DNA from: Erysipelotrichaceae bacterium
GTDB lineage: Bacteria; Bacillota_I; Bacilli_A; Erysipelotrichales; Erysipelotrichaceae
Direction of reading: 5' to 3'
Length of the DNA stretch: 64,000 nt
NCBI GenBank assembly: GCA_017512885.1
Contig: JAFWEP010000030.1
Coordinates: 1-64,000, forward strand
Shown: positions 1 to 8,033 of the stretch, piece by piece
Layout of the letters: each line of letters opens with the position of its first letter
How positions within the stretch are numbered: position 1 is the stretch's first letter
Position numbers and translations under genes: made by a program
The notes under the pieces: model-generated
Databases searched by the model: none
What the model was told of the DNA's origin: nothing
The model's input: the letters and a program-made list of their open reading frames with translations, nothing else

Positions 1-140
1 AGACTCTTGATGACAAGAGTGATGAACTGATCCAGGAGATATTCGACAAGATCAATAAAAGGCCACGCAAATGCCTCGGCTACAGAACACCTTATGAAGT
101 CCATTATTCAACAGAGTTGCGATTGATTTGACAATTCAAG
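1..140 (+). mobile_element. Right end of an IS30-family insertion sequence (transposase C-terminus)
   Basis: An open frame enters from the left edge and stops at 129-131. Its last 42 residues contain NKRPRKCLGYRTPYEV followed by a short tail ending ELRLI, the characteristic C-terminus of IS30-family DDE transposases. In this family the gene ends within a few bases of the terminal inverted repeat, so the right IS end is probably near 131-145; the exact boundary cannot be fixed without the left end, which lies outside the window. The element abuts the coding sequence that follows. Confidence 0.8.
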
Positions 141-466
141 ACGAAAAAGGAGAAGGTGTTCTGGCAACGGCGCTCCTGCCGGTCTTCTTCGTCCTGCTGG
201 GAGCAGGACAGGAACTATTGGCATTACTGCTGCTCATCCTCGCATTGGTAATAGAATCGCTGTGGAAGAAAGGTCTGAAGGCGATCTGTCAGCCGGAAGG
301 CATCCTTCTGAAGGAAGAAGACAAGGAGCGTTTCCTGTACCGCGATGAGCTGCGGATCGAGTATCTCAATGACCGGGTGCTGCTGCACTGCGGGGAAGAG
401 AGCTGGTCCTTCCGCTGCAGCGGTTTCAAACAGACATTCCTGGAAGAGTGGGAAGCACAGGCATAA
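128..466 (+). pseudogene. 5'-truncated small membrane protein next to the IS30 end
   Basis: The frame is open from the IS end to 466. It encodes two closely spaced hydrophobic helices (roughly residues 13-45) and then a soluble tail of about 65 residues rich in charged and aromatic positions. The only usable start is the TTG at 128, which lies inside the IS end and would make the first residues IS-derived. I infer that the insertion removed the real N-terminus. The two-helix hairpin plus a C-terminal beta-rich tail resembles small PH-like or YcxB-like membrane proteins, but I cannot assign a family. It may still be expressed from the IS. Confidence 0.5.
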
Positions 467-470
467 GAAA

Positions 471-500
471 GGATGGTCAAGCGACCATCCTTATTTCTTT
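471..500. terminator. Bidirectional terminator
   Basis: An 8-bp perfect stem (GGATGGTC/GACCATCC, loop AAGC) is followed by a T-rich tract. It lies between two convergent genes and can serve both. Confidence 0.75.
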
Positions 501-1036
501 TCTTCTTTTCTTTTCCGCCACCAGGCAATGAGACACAGGACCGCAAAGCCGTAGCAGATCACGCTGAATACGACATTGAAGCCCAGTACGAGCGTCTCGT
601 ATCCGTTCACCCAGGCATTGAAGGTGATGATCGTTCCCAGCAGCAGGGCGACCAGTGCGGATTCAAAGAGCCGGTTGGTATCAAGATTCTCGCTCAGCCG
701 GTCCAGCAGGGAATGTTTCTCCGGTCTGACGAAGTGTTCATCGATCGGCAGTTCGGGCAGGAACTTCTTATAAAAGAAGAATGCGATGACCTGCCAGACC
801 AGCACCCCGACCGCGATCCCCAGCAGCGGCTTCTCCAGGAGCACCATCAGAAAGTATCCGACGATGAAGCCCAAGACGGGACGCATGGAATAGTAACTGA
901 AGGTACGGGCGATGTCCTTGGTGATGATGTATGTCTGCTTGTTCAGCGGGTTCCAGTATACGGTCTGTCCGCGCTTGTTCTGGTATACATGGATGCCGCT
1001 GGTCAGCATTTCCTGATCTTCGTGATGTGAAGCCAT
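491..1036 (-). CDS. Conserved membrane protein of unknown function
   Basis: The protein has 181 residues. The start is the ATG at 1034-1036, chosen because a GGAGGA ribosome-binding site lies just upstream; the frame stays open further 5' but that part is antisense to the Nudix gene. It has a soluble N-terminal 50 residues rich in aromatic and basic positions, then two pairs of hydrophobic helices separated by a charged loop, and ends in a lysine-rich tail, which suggests four transmembrane segments. I do not recognise the family. It is divergent from the Nudix gene and convergent with the IS-truncated gene. Confidence 0.75.
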   Translation of the reverse strand: MASHHEDQEMLTSGIHVYQNKRGQTVYWNPLNKQTYIITKDIARTFSYYSMRPVLGFIVGYFLMVLLEKPLLGIAVGVLVWQVIAFFFYKKFLPELPIDEHFVRPEKHSLLDRLSENLDTNRLFESALVALLLGTIITFNAWVNGYETLVLGFNVVFSVICYGFAVLCLIAWWRKRKEEKK

Positions 1037-1101
1037 AAGTCTTCCTCCGTTGTTTACTACTATACACCATGGAGGGGCTTTTTGGAAAACGAAGCAACAG
1101 G

Positions 1102-1107
1102 TATAAT
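1102..1107 (+). promoter_or_regulatory. -10 element for the Nudix gene
   Basis: A perfect TATAAT lies 20 bases before the chosen ATG. The -35 region is weak (TTTTTG at 17-base spacing). Confidence 0.5.
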
Positions 1108-1126
1108 GGAGGGCAGGAAGGTAACT

Positions 1127-1654
1127 ATGGAAAAGAAAGTAAACGGAAAAACGATATACGAAGGAAAGGTCGTGACCCTGACCGTCGATCAGATCCTGAC
1201 CGATGAAGGAAACGAAGGACTGCGGGAAGTCGTCCATCACCGCGGCGGCTGCTGCATCGCCCTGCAGGATCCGGATGACGGAAAGTATTTCTGCGTCCGG
1301 CAGTACCGCTATGCACAGGGTACGGAGATGCTGGAGTTCTGCGCCGGCAAGATCGAAGAAGGGGAAGATCCCGCTGTCACCGTCTGCCGCGAGAGCGAAG
1401 AGGAACTGGGATACACCGTAAAGGATCTGAAAAGCTATGGCTACATCGTTCCGACCTGCGGGTACAGCAGCGAGAAGATCTATCTCTACAGCGGCATCAA
1501 GGGCGAAAGGGTCGGTACCCACTTTGATGCAGACGAAGAGATCAGCGAGGAAAAATACTCTCTGCAGGAGCTTGCGGAGATGGTCACAAAGGGTGAGCTG
1601 GTCGATGCCAAGACGATCGCTCTGCTCTGGCATCTGCGGCGTTCTGATGTATAA
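1127..1654 (+). CDS. Nudix hydrolase, ADP-ribose pyrophosphatase type
   Basis: This 175-residue protein probably hydrolyses ADP-ribose or a related nucleoside diphosphate sugar in the cytoplasm. The Nudix box is complete at about residues 74-96: G, then E six residues later, then the R-E-x-x-E-E core and L-G-Y. Length and overall layout match the NudF/YqkG group. The ATG at 1127 follows an AGGAAGG ribosome-binding site; an in-frame ATG at 1106 is less likely because it overlaps the -10 box. The gene leads a run of closely spaced or overlapping genes continuing to rsmI. The exact substrate is an inference. Confidence 0.88.
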   Translation: MEKKVNGKTIYEGKVVTLTVDQILTDEGNEGLREVVHHRGGCCIALQDPDDGKYFCVRQYRYAQGTEMLEFCAGKIEEGEDPAVTVCRESEEELGYTVKDLKSYGYIVPTCGYSSEKIYLYSGIKGERVGTHFDADEEISEEKYSLQELAEMVTKGELVDAKTIALLWHLRRSDV

Positions 1655-1973
1655 TCATGATATGAAAAGGATCGATTGGAGAGATTTTTCGGCTCTGGAA
1701 GAGGAGCTTCCGCAGCTGCAGGGAGAGGATGCCCTGATCCTGGCGGAGGGGAAAGAGGACCGTTATGCCTTGATCCCCATCGCATACTATGAGCTGCTGA
1801 TGGATCTTTATGAAGAAGCCTATCAGAGGGAACCTCTGCGTTTTGCGGCGCCCAAGGAGATCCGCATCATCCCGCAGGGCGATATCCTGCTGAGCGAGGA
1901 AGAATACGAGGACATCAAAGAGAAACTGCTGGATGCCCTGGAAAAGACACTGAAACCGAAGAATCTGAACTGA
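1647..1973 (+). CDS. Small acidic protein of unknown function
   Basis: This protein has 108 residues if it starts at the ATG overlapping the Nudix stop region (1647), or 103 from the ATG at 1662. Neither has a convincing ribosome-binding site, so translation is probably coupled to the upstream gene. A central stretch, [19 protein letters not shown], resembles the strand-turn-strand of Phd/YefM-type antitoxins, but no toxin gene is adjacent and the rest is not diagnostic. The C-terminus is an acidic and basic helix. It is tightly packed before tmk. Confidence 0.7.
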   Translation: MYNHDMKRIDWRDFSALEEELPQLQGEDALILAEGKEDRYALIPIAYYELLMDLYEEAYQREPLRFAAPKEIRIIPQGDILLSEEEYEDIKEKLLDALEKTLKPKNLN

Positions 1974-1974
1974 T

Positions 1975-2607
1975 ATGGCAAAAGGACTGTTTATTACCCT
2001 GGAGGGACCGGACGGATCCGGCAAGACGAGCGTCGCTTCCCTCTTAAAAGAAAGACTGCTGGCGCAGGGCTATGATATCGTGCATACCCGGGAACCGGGA
2101 GGCGTAGCGATCGCGGAGCAGATCCGGGATGTGATCCTGGATCCGGCCAATACGGCGATGGACGCCCGGACCGAGGCTCTTTTGTATGCCGCGAGCCGCC
2201 GCCAGCACCTCACCGAAAAGGTGATCCCGGCTCTGGAAGCCGGCAAGATCGTGCTCTGTGAACGTTTCCTGGATTCCTCCCTGGCTTATCAGGGCTTCGG
2301 AAGGGAACTGGGGATGGAAGCTGTGCTCTCGATCAATGCCTTTGCGATCGGAGAGGCCATGCCGGACAGGACCCTCTATCTGGATATCGATGAAGAACTG
2401 GGACTTTCCCGGATCGCCCGGGGAAGAGCGAAGAAGGACCGTCTGGATGCGGAAAGCGTCGCTTTCCATCATCGGGTGCGGGAAGGCTATCAGGAGATCC
2501 TGAAGCGTTTCCCGGAACGGATCCGGGTGGTGGATGCCTCTTTGCCTCTGGAAGAAGTTACGGAGCACTGTCTGCAGCTGATCGAAGAGGCCCTGCATGA
2601 ACATTAG
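1975..2607 (+). CDS. tmk: Thymidylate kinase
   Basis: The 210-residue enzyme phosphorylates dTMP to dTDP with ATP, feeding dTTP to DNA synthesis. The P-loop is at residues 10-18 (GPDGSGKT), followed by the dTMP-binding REPGG motif and a basic LID segment GRAKKDR. Length is normal. The ATG begins one base after the stop of the small upstream gene, and the 3' end overlaps holB by 11 bases. This tmk-holB-ricT-rsmI order is common in Bacillota. A salvage thymidine kinase (tdk) appears later in the window. Confidence 0.96.
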   Translation: MAKGLFITLEGPDGSGKTSVASLLKERLLAQGYDIVHTREPGGVAIAEQIRDVILDPANTAMDARTEALLYAASRRQHLTEKVIPALEAGKIVLCERFLDSSLAYQGFGRELGMEAVLSINAFAIGEAMPDRTLYLDIDEELGLSRIARGRAKKDRLDAESVAFHHRVREGYQEILKRFPERIRVVDASLPLEEVTEHCLQLIEEALHEH

Positions 2608-3607
2608 TCAGCGGGAAAAGGTCGCTTACCGCCTGCTGGACAACGCTCTGCGCAGAGACCGTCTGGCCCAGTGCTATCTCTTTACCGGCAGACGTTCGCA
2701 GCTGAAAAAAGAGACCGCCCTGCAGTTTGCGGCAGCGATCTTAAAGGGAGAGAAAGGCTGGAACGAAGACGAAGAGTTCTATGAACGTCTGAAGTCCGGC
2801 AGCAACTACGACCTGCATCAGCTGAACGGCTATGCCGCTCCGCTGCGTACGGAAGAAGTGGAAGAACTGCTCTCTGAACTCACATTGACGGCGCTGGAAG
2901 AGGGAAGCGGCCGCAAGGTCTATCTCCTGGATGGGATCGAGAATGCCTCGCTGAAGGTCTACAATCAGATCCTGAAGTTCATCGAGGAGACGCCCGGTTC
3001 CACGACGTACGGAATTCTGCTCTGCGAAGATGCCGACAGCCTGCTGCCGACGATCGTCTCCCGCTGTGAGAAGATCCCCTTCGTCAGTGACGGAAGGGAA
3101 GAGAGCGAAGCTCATTACCGGGAAGACGGTTTTGATGAGGAAGAAGCCTATCTGCTTTCCGCCGTATTCCCGCTCTACCAGCATCTGGAACTGGATGATC
3201 CGGCTTATCTTTCCGCCAGAGATCTGCTGAACGTCACCCTGGAACATCTTTCCGAACGGGAGCATCTGCCTTACTGGCTGAGCACTTATTACTATCCGGC
3301 ACTTTCCGGCAAACGGAAGGCGGAAACGAAGGAGGACGAGGAAGAGAAACGTCCGGCTGTTTCGCAATTGAAGATGTCGGAGATGATCTATCTGGAGATG
3401 ATGCTGAAGATGCTGGAAGATGCCCTGAACGGAGGGGCTCTTCCCGAACGTTCCTATCAGCAGAAGCTCGCGCTCCTCAGAGCGAACAGACCGGAGGAAC
3501 TGCTGGCGGTCTACCGCCGGATCCGGGAGAGGAGCTATACCAATACCGACGGGCGTTTCCTCTTTGATGCGCTCGCCTATGAACTGATCAATACGGGAAA
3601 GGAGTAG
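2597..3607 (+). CDS. holB: DNA polymerase III delta-prime subunit
   Basis: This 336-residue protein is a clamp-loader subunit of the replicative polymerase. The diagnostic block near residues 105-155 includes ILKFIEETP and the SRC motif (VSRCEKIPF). The usual zinc-binding cysteine cluster between the first helix and the ATPase core is absent, and the N-terminal loop reads [10 protein letters not shown] rather than a Walker A, so it should not hydrolyse ATP. The C-terminal half contains a lysine- and glutamate-rich insertion at about residues 230-255. The ATG overlaps the tmk end. Confidence 0.88.
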   Translation: MNISQREKVAYRLLDNALRRDRLAQCYLFTGRRSQLKKETALQFAAAILKGEKGWNEDEEFYERLKSGSNYDLHQLNGYAAPLRTEEVEELLSELTLTALEEGSGRKVYLLDGIENASLKVYNQILKFIEETPGSTTYGILLCEDADSLLPTIVSRCEKIPFVSDGREESEAHYREDGFDEEEAYLLSAVFPLYQHLELDDPAYLSARDLLNVTLEHLSEREHLPYWLSTYYYPALSGKRKAETKEDEEEKRPAVSQLKMSEMIYLEMMLKMLEDALNGGALPERSYQQKLALLRANRPEELLAVYRRIRERSYTNTDGRFLFDALAYELINTGKE

Positions 3608-3610
3608 AGT

Positions 3611-4471
3611 ATGGAAGAAACGAATGTACAGTATGTTGCAGTGCGCTTTCCCCGCATGAATAAATCCTATACGTTCTCGGTCAGCGGACTGACCCTGAAA
3701 GTCAAAGATAAAGTCGTCGTCGAGACGAAACGCGGTCTCGAACTGGGCGAGGTCGTTTCCGGTCCCAATCCGGAGAGCGGTCTCTCTGCCGACCAGGAAG
3801 TCAAACCGGTCATCCGGCTGGCTACGAAGGAAGATGAAGAAGCGAGCCGCCGCAATCTGGCCGAAGCCCGCGATGCCCGCCGGGAAGCGCAGGAGGAAGC
3901 AGACAAATTAGGTCTGAACATGAACTTCATCTCCGCCGACTATACCCTGGATCACGCCAAGATCACCCTGATCTATCTGGCAGACAGCCGGGTCGATTTC
4001 CGGGAACTGCTGAAGGTGCTGGCAGCGCATTTCCGCTGCCGGATCGATCTGCGTCAGGTCGGCGCCCGCGATAAGGCCAAGATGGTCGGCGGGATCGGTG
4101 TCTGCGGCCGGGAGCTCTGCTGCTCCAAGTTCATCAACGAATTCGAAAGAGTCTCCATCAACATGGCCAAGAACCAGCTGCTGGCGCTGAACATCGCCAA
4201 GCTGAGCGGTCACTGCGGCAGCCTCTTATGCTGTCTGCGCTTTGAGGATGAAGCCTACAAGGAACTGCGCAAGGGCCTGCCCAAGCTGAACAGCCGGGTC
4301 GAATACAACGGAGAGATGTACCACCTGACCTCCATGAACGTCCTGGAAGGCAACTGCAAGCTGGAGAACCGCGACAGCGCCCTGTTCATCACGCTGGAAG
4401 AACTGCAGAAGAACGGCAAGTTCAAGCGTGCCGGCGAACAGCCCAAAGAAGAAAAGAAAGCGGAGGCTTAA
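3611..4471 (+). CDS. ricT: PSP1-domain protein RicT (YaaT)
   Basis: The protein has 286 residues. The PSP1 C-terminal domain lies at about residues 60-145. It is followed by a conserved cysteine-rich region (GVCGRELCCSKF, then SGHCGSLLCCLRFE) that in the RicAFT complex of Bacillus takes part in iron-sulfur cluster binding. RicT is known as a specificity factor for RNase Y processing and as a sporulation/competence factor; the partners RicA and RicF are not in this window. An AAGGAG ribosome-binding site precedes the ATG. The C-terminal tail is lysine- and glutamate-rich. Confidence 0.92.
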   Translation: MEETNVQYVAVRFPRMNKSYTFSVSGLTLKVKDKVVVETKRGLELGEVVSGPNPESGLSADQEVKPVIRLATKEDEEASRRNLAEARDARREAQEEADKLGLNMNFISADYTLDHAKITLIYLADSRVDFRELLKVLAAHFRCRIDLRQVGARDKAKMVGGIGVCGRELCCSKFINEFERVSINMAKNQLLALNIAKLSGHCGSLLCCLRFEDEAYKELRKGLPKLNSRVEYNGEMYHLTSMNVLEGNCKLENRDSALFITLEELQKNGKFKRAGEQPKEEKKAEA

Positions 4472-4472
4472 G

Positions 4473-5300
4473 ATGGCAGGAACGCTCTATCTGGTAGCGA
4501 CCCCGATCGGGAACCTTTCGGAGTTCAGCCCCCGGGCGATAGAGACCCTGCAGAAGGTCGAGGTCATCGGATGTGAAGATACACGTACTTCCCGTCCGCT
4601 GCTCGACCGTTTTGACATTCATACACGTACTGTCAGCTATCACAATTTCAACGAAGAGGAGAGCTCCAAAGGGCTCCTGAAGCTGCTGGAGGAAGGAAAA
4701 GACGTCGCACTGATCTCCGATGCCGGCTATCCCCTGATCTCCGATCCGGGCTACCGGATGGTGCAGGAAGCGATCGCGGCCGGGATCACGGTCGTGCCGG
4801 TCAGCGGCCCCAATGCAGCCATCAATGCCCTGGTCGGAGCCGGTCTCGATACGGCACACTTCCTCTTCTATGGTTTCCTGTCCTCGAAGGACAGCGAAGC
4901 CCGCCGGGAACTGAAGAGCCTTTCGGCTTTTCCCTATACCCTGATCTTCTATGAAGCACCGCACCGCATCCTGCGCACCCTGCGTCTGGCCGAAGAAGTA
5001 CTGGGCGAGCGTAAAGCCGTCGTGGCCCGTGAACTCAGCAAGCTCCACGAAGAGTTCTGCCGGGGCACGCTGCACAGCCTGCAGCGTCCGGAAGGCTACC
5101 GGGGCGAGATCGTACTGCTGATCGAAGGGAAGAAGGAAGAGACAGCAGCGATGAGCCTTGAAGAGGCTCTGCAGCGGATGAAGGAAGAAGTTGCCGGCGG
5201 TCTGCCCGCCCGCAAGGCAGCCCAGAAAGCAGCTGAAGAGAGCGGCTATCACCGCAATGAGCTCTATCAGGCCTATATCCGGGAGAAAGAGAATGGCTGA
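4473..5300 (+). CDS. rsmI: 16S rRNA (cytidine-1402 2'-O) methyltransferase
   Basis: The 275-residue SAM-dependent enzyme methylates C1402 in the decoding centre of 16S rRNA. N-terminal motifs LYLVATPIGNL and GCEDTR, and the GYPLISDPG and PVSGPNA blocks, are typical of the RsmI family within the tetrapyrrole-methylase fold. The ATG at 4473 was chosen because a GGAGG site lies 6 bases upstream and it yields the family-typical N-terminus; the frame is also open 15 codons further upstream. It follows ricT directly and overlaps the next gene. Confidence 0.95.
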   Translation: MAGTLYLVATPIGNLSEFSPRAIETLQKVEVIGCEDTRTSRPLLDRFDIHTRTVSYHNFNEEESSKGLLKLLEEGKDVALISDAGYPLISDPGYRMVQEAIAAGITVVPVSGPNAAINALVGAGLDTAHFLFYGFLSSKDSEARRELKSLSAFPYTLIFYEAPHRILRTLRLAEEVLGERKAVVARELSKLHEEFCRGTLHSLQRPEGYRGEIVLLIEGKKEETAAMSLEEALQRMKEEVAGGLPARKAAQKAAEESGYHRNELYQAYIREKENG

Positions 5301-6213
5301 CCGTTTCTGGATGTACAAGGGAGAGGAACGCTACTTCTTCCCGGAGGATTATACGGTCCTGGATCTGGAGACGACCGGTCTTTCGGCAGAACGCAGCGAG
5401 ATCATCGAGATCGGTGCTCTGCGTGTCCGTAACGGACAGCCGGTCGCCGAATACTCCCGACTCGTCAAGGATAAATACGGTCTGCCGCCCTATATCCAGG
5501 AGCTGACCGGGATCCGGGAAGAGATGTTGGAAGGGGAAGAGGGGATCGAGACGGTCCTGCCGGACTTTCTGGACTGGCTGGGAGAAGATCTGATCGTCGG
5601 TCAGAACGTTTCCTTTGACCTGTCCTTCCTCTATGAGAACGTCAGTCGCTATACCGAGCGCGACCTCAGCGCCGATTATGTCGATACCCTGACCCTGTCC
5701 CGGGTGCTGCTGCCGGAGATGGCTCATCACAAACTGAGCGATCTCTGCGAGCGCTACGGCATCCGCAACGATCAGGCGCATCGCTCTCTGAGCGATGCCC
5801 GGGCGACCTATGAAGTGCTGGAAGCCATGCACCGGGAGGCCGCGGAGATCGACCCGGAGAAACTGGCGCTGGCCTGCTCCCGCAGCAATGCCCTCAATGT
5901 CTACAAAGGTCCGCGGGCCCGTACGAATCAGTTCGACCGGAGGAATCCGCTCTACGGAAAGCGTACGGTCTTCACCGGCACGCTGAGCCGCTTTCGCCGC
6001 AAGGATGCCGAACAGGCTGCCATCGACTGCGGAGCGATCGTGGTAAGGACATTGAATGTCTCGGTGGATTATCTGATCTACGGACAGTGTGACAGCGGGG
6101 ATCTCAAGATCAAAAAAGCTGCCGTCCTTCAGGAAGAAGGGGCAGCCTTGAAACTGATCCCGGAAGAAGAGTTCTACCGCTGGATCGATCCGGACAATGA
6201 TGAGAAAGAGTAA
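5293..6213 (+). CDS. DnaQ-like 3'-5' exonuclease with C-terminal BRCT domain
   Basis: The protein has 306 residues. The DEDDh exonuclease core has D24 and E26 (LDLETTG), D109 (NVSFDL), and H163/D168 (HRSLSDAR). It resembles the PolC/DnaQ epsilon exonuclease but is free-standing. After a linker, residues of about 223-295 (KRTVFTGTLSRFRRKDAEQ) match a BRCT fold like that of NAD-dependent DNA ligase, which suggests DNA-end or nick recognition. The ATG overlaps the rsmI stop. The likely role is DNA repair or proofreading; the substrate is inferred. Confidence 0.9.
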   Translation: MADRFWMYKGEERYFFPEDYTVLDLETTGLSAERSEIIEIGALRVRNGQPVAEYSRLVKDKYGLPPYIQELTGIREEMLEGEEGIETVLPDFLDWLGEDLIVGQNVSFDLSFLYENVSRYTERDLSADYVDTLTLSRVLLPEMAHHKLSDLCERYGIRNDQAHRSLSDARATYEVLEAMHREAAEIDPEKLALACSRSNALNVYKGPRARTNQFDRRNPLYGKRTVFTGTLSRFRRKDAEQAAIDCGAIVVRTLNVSVDYLIYGQCDSGDLKIKKAAVLQEEGAALKLIPEEEFYRWIDPDNDEKE

Positions 6214-6234
6214 ACAGACCCGGTCTGTTTTTCT
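6212..6234 (+). terminator. Terminator after the exonuclease gene
   Basis: A compact inverted repeat (ACAGACC/GGTCTGT) runs straight into T-rich sequence. The convergent ZIP gene stops at 6235. Confidence 0.7.
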
Positions 6235-7014
6235 TTATCCCAGAGCGACATCCAGGATCATCATCAGCACGAAGCCGAAGGCAACACCGATGGTGGCGAT
6301 ATTGGAGTGAGCGCCTTCCTGTGATTCGGGAATAAGTTCTTCAACGACGACATAGATCATGGCGCCGGCTGCAAAAGACAGGAAATAGGGCATCAGCGGC
6401 AGGATCTGACGGGTCAGCAGGATCGTCAGTACGGCGCCCAGAGGCTCGACAGCACCGGAGATGACACCTAAGAGAAAGGACTTGTGTCTGGAGAGACCTT
6501 CGCTCTTTAAAGGCATCGAGATGATCGCCCCTTCCGGAAAGTTCTGAATGGCGATGCCCAGGGCCAGAGCCCAAGCGGCGGCCATCGAGATCCCCGCCCC
6601 GGCGCTCAAGGCCGCAGCGAACGTCACGCCGACCGCCATGCCTTCCGGGATATTGTGCAGGGTGACCGCAAAGACCATCATCGTGGTCCGCTTCAGTTCG
6701 CTGTGCGGTCCTTCCGGTTCGTTCGTCTTTAAGAAATGCAGATGCGGGACGGCTTCGTCCAGTACCAGCAGGAAGCCCATGCCTAAGAGAAAACCGACAG
6801 CTGCCGGCAGCCAGCCGATCGTTCCCTGTGATTCCGCCATTTCGATCGAAGGGATCATCAGCGACCAGACTGCAGCAGCGACCATGACCCCGGAGGCAAA
6901 ACCGTTCAGAAGCTTTTCCAGCCGGCTGCTCAGCTGATCTTTTAAGAAATAGACCATTCCTGATCCCAGAGCCGTTCCTAAGAAGGGGATCAGCAGTCCT
7001 ATCGTCAATTCCAT
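6235..7014 (-). CDS. ZIP-family divalent metal transporter
   Basis: The 259-residue inner-membrane protein has eight hydrophobic segments and probably imports zinc or a similar divalent metal. The family metal-site motifs are visible: HNIPEGMAVG in helix 4 and QNFPEGA in helix 5. A short loop after helix 3 contains histidines (VPHLHFL). The ATG at 7012-7014 follows a strong AGGAGG site; a longer in-frame start upstream is not supported. Metal specificity cannot be read from sequence. Confidence 0.92.
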   Translation of the reverse strand: MELTIGLLIPFLGTALGSGMVYFLKDQLSSRLEKLLNGFASGVMVAAAVWSLMIPSIEMAESQGTIGWLPAAVGFLLGMGFLLVLDEAVPHLHFLKTNEPEGPHSELKRTTMMVFAVTLHNIPEGMAVGVTFAAALSAGAGISMAAAWALALGIAIQNFPEGAIISMPLKSEGLSRHKSFLLGVISGAVEPLGAVLTILLTRQILPLMPYFLSFAAGAMIYVVVEELIPESQEGAHSNIATIGVAFGFVLMMILDVALG

Positions 7015-7180
7015 ATCTTTACCTCCTGTCCTGCAGTATACCATAAAAAATAAAACAATGTTATTTTATGCATCTTGGACAGTTTTACAGTGAAGCAGAG
7101 TTTCCCGGCATTCCTTTTGGGACTTCATCCGTAGGCTTTTGAAAGAAGCCCCTTTATGATAAAGAACGGAGGAAGAGGAT

Positions 7181-7903
7181 ATGAACGAAAAAGAGTGTGC
7201 AGTGCAGAGCCTTGTCGATCTCTGCCTGCGTTTGAGCGAACTGCAGGGGAAAGAGGTAAAAGACGAGGAGAGCGCCATCACCTATCCCAGTCAGTATCCT
7301 TTCTGCTGGTACAGCCGCTCACTGGTCAGAAATGACAGTGATCCGGCAGCGGTCTGCCGGGAACTGGCCGAACACGGAAGTCCCCTGGTCTCCTTTACGG
7401 ACAGCGAACACAGCGAAGAACTGCGCCGGGCGCTGGAAGAGAAGGGATACCGGCAGATCTCGGAGCAGGTGCTGATGTGTGCCGATCTGAAAGACATCGA
7501 TGTCCGGGAGGATGCGCACATCCGCCGTTTCGGTGAAAAGGATGTCGAAGACTGGGCGGCCGCTGTCTGCAAAGGCTTCGGCAAGCCGGATGATCCTTCT
7601 TTCCGGGACTTCGCGAAAGATAAAGATAACTATCTCTACGGCTATATCCTGGACGGGGAGATCGTCGGCACCCTGCTGCTCTACAGCCGCAACGGCAATG
7701 CCGGCTTGCATGAAGTCTCCTGCCGGGAAGACCTGCGCCGCAAGGGCATCGCTTCCGCACTGGTGCGCCATGCGCTCAGCCGCTGCCGGGAAGCCGGAGA
7801 CAGCGTCACTTCCCTGCAGGCTTCACCTTTGGGAAAACTGACCTATGCAGCCCTGGGCTATCGGGAATACGGTACGCTCTACACGATGGCTCTGATGAAG
7901 TAA
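7181..7903 (+). CDS. GNAT-family N-acetyltransferase
   Basis: This protein has 240 residues. The C-terminal half carries the acetyl-CoA binding signature (EVSCREDLRRKGIASALVRHAL, where R-R-K-G-I-A is motif A) and ends with a typical LGYREYGTLY strand. The N-terminal half is divergent, giving a two-part GNAT. A GAGGAAGAGG ribosome-binding site precedes the ATG. It is a single-gene unit closed by a strong terminator. The acceptor substrate is unknown. Confidence 0.85.
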   Translation: MNEKECAVQSLVDLCLRLSELQGKEVKDEESAITYPSQYPFCWYSRSLVRNDSDPAAVCRELAEHGSPLVSFTDSEHSEELRRALEEKGYRQISEQVLMCADLKDIDVREDAHIRRFGEKDVEDWAAAVCKGFGKPDDPSFRDFAKDKDNYLYGYILDGEIVGTLLLYSRNGNAGLHEVSCREDLRRKGIASALVRHALSRCREAGDSVTSLQASPLGKLTYAALGYREYGTLYTMALMK

Positions 7904-7904
7904 G

Positions 7905-7940
7905 AAAGATCTTTCGGAAGTTCCGAAAGATCTTTTTCTT
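7905..7940 (+). terminator. Strong terminator
   Basis: A 15-bp perfect inverted repeat (AAAGATCTTTCGGAA and its complement) is followed by TTTTTCTTT. Confidence 0.85.
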
Positions 7941-7991
7941 TATCCGGGAGGCGACCGACAGTTGACGGTGACAGCGGTGAAGGACGCCTTA

Positions 7992-7997
7992 TATAAT
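7992..7997 (+). promoter_or_regulatory. -10 element of the two-gene unknown operon
   Basis: A TATAAT lies 36 bases before the ATG at 8034; GTGACA 18 bases upstream is a possible -35. Confidence 0.5.
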
Positions 7998-8033
7998 GAG
8001 GGTGGAATATCTTTCGGAAAGGAAGGATGCAGT

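Noticed and set aside
491-1633. A long minus-strand frame reaching from the membrane protein back through the Nudix gene
   Set aside because: Only the part from 1036 downward has a ribosome-binding site and membrane-protein character; the upstream part is antisense to a clear Nudix hydrolase.
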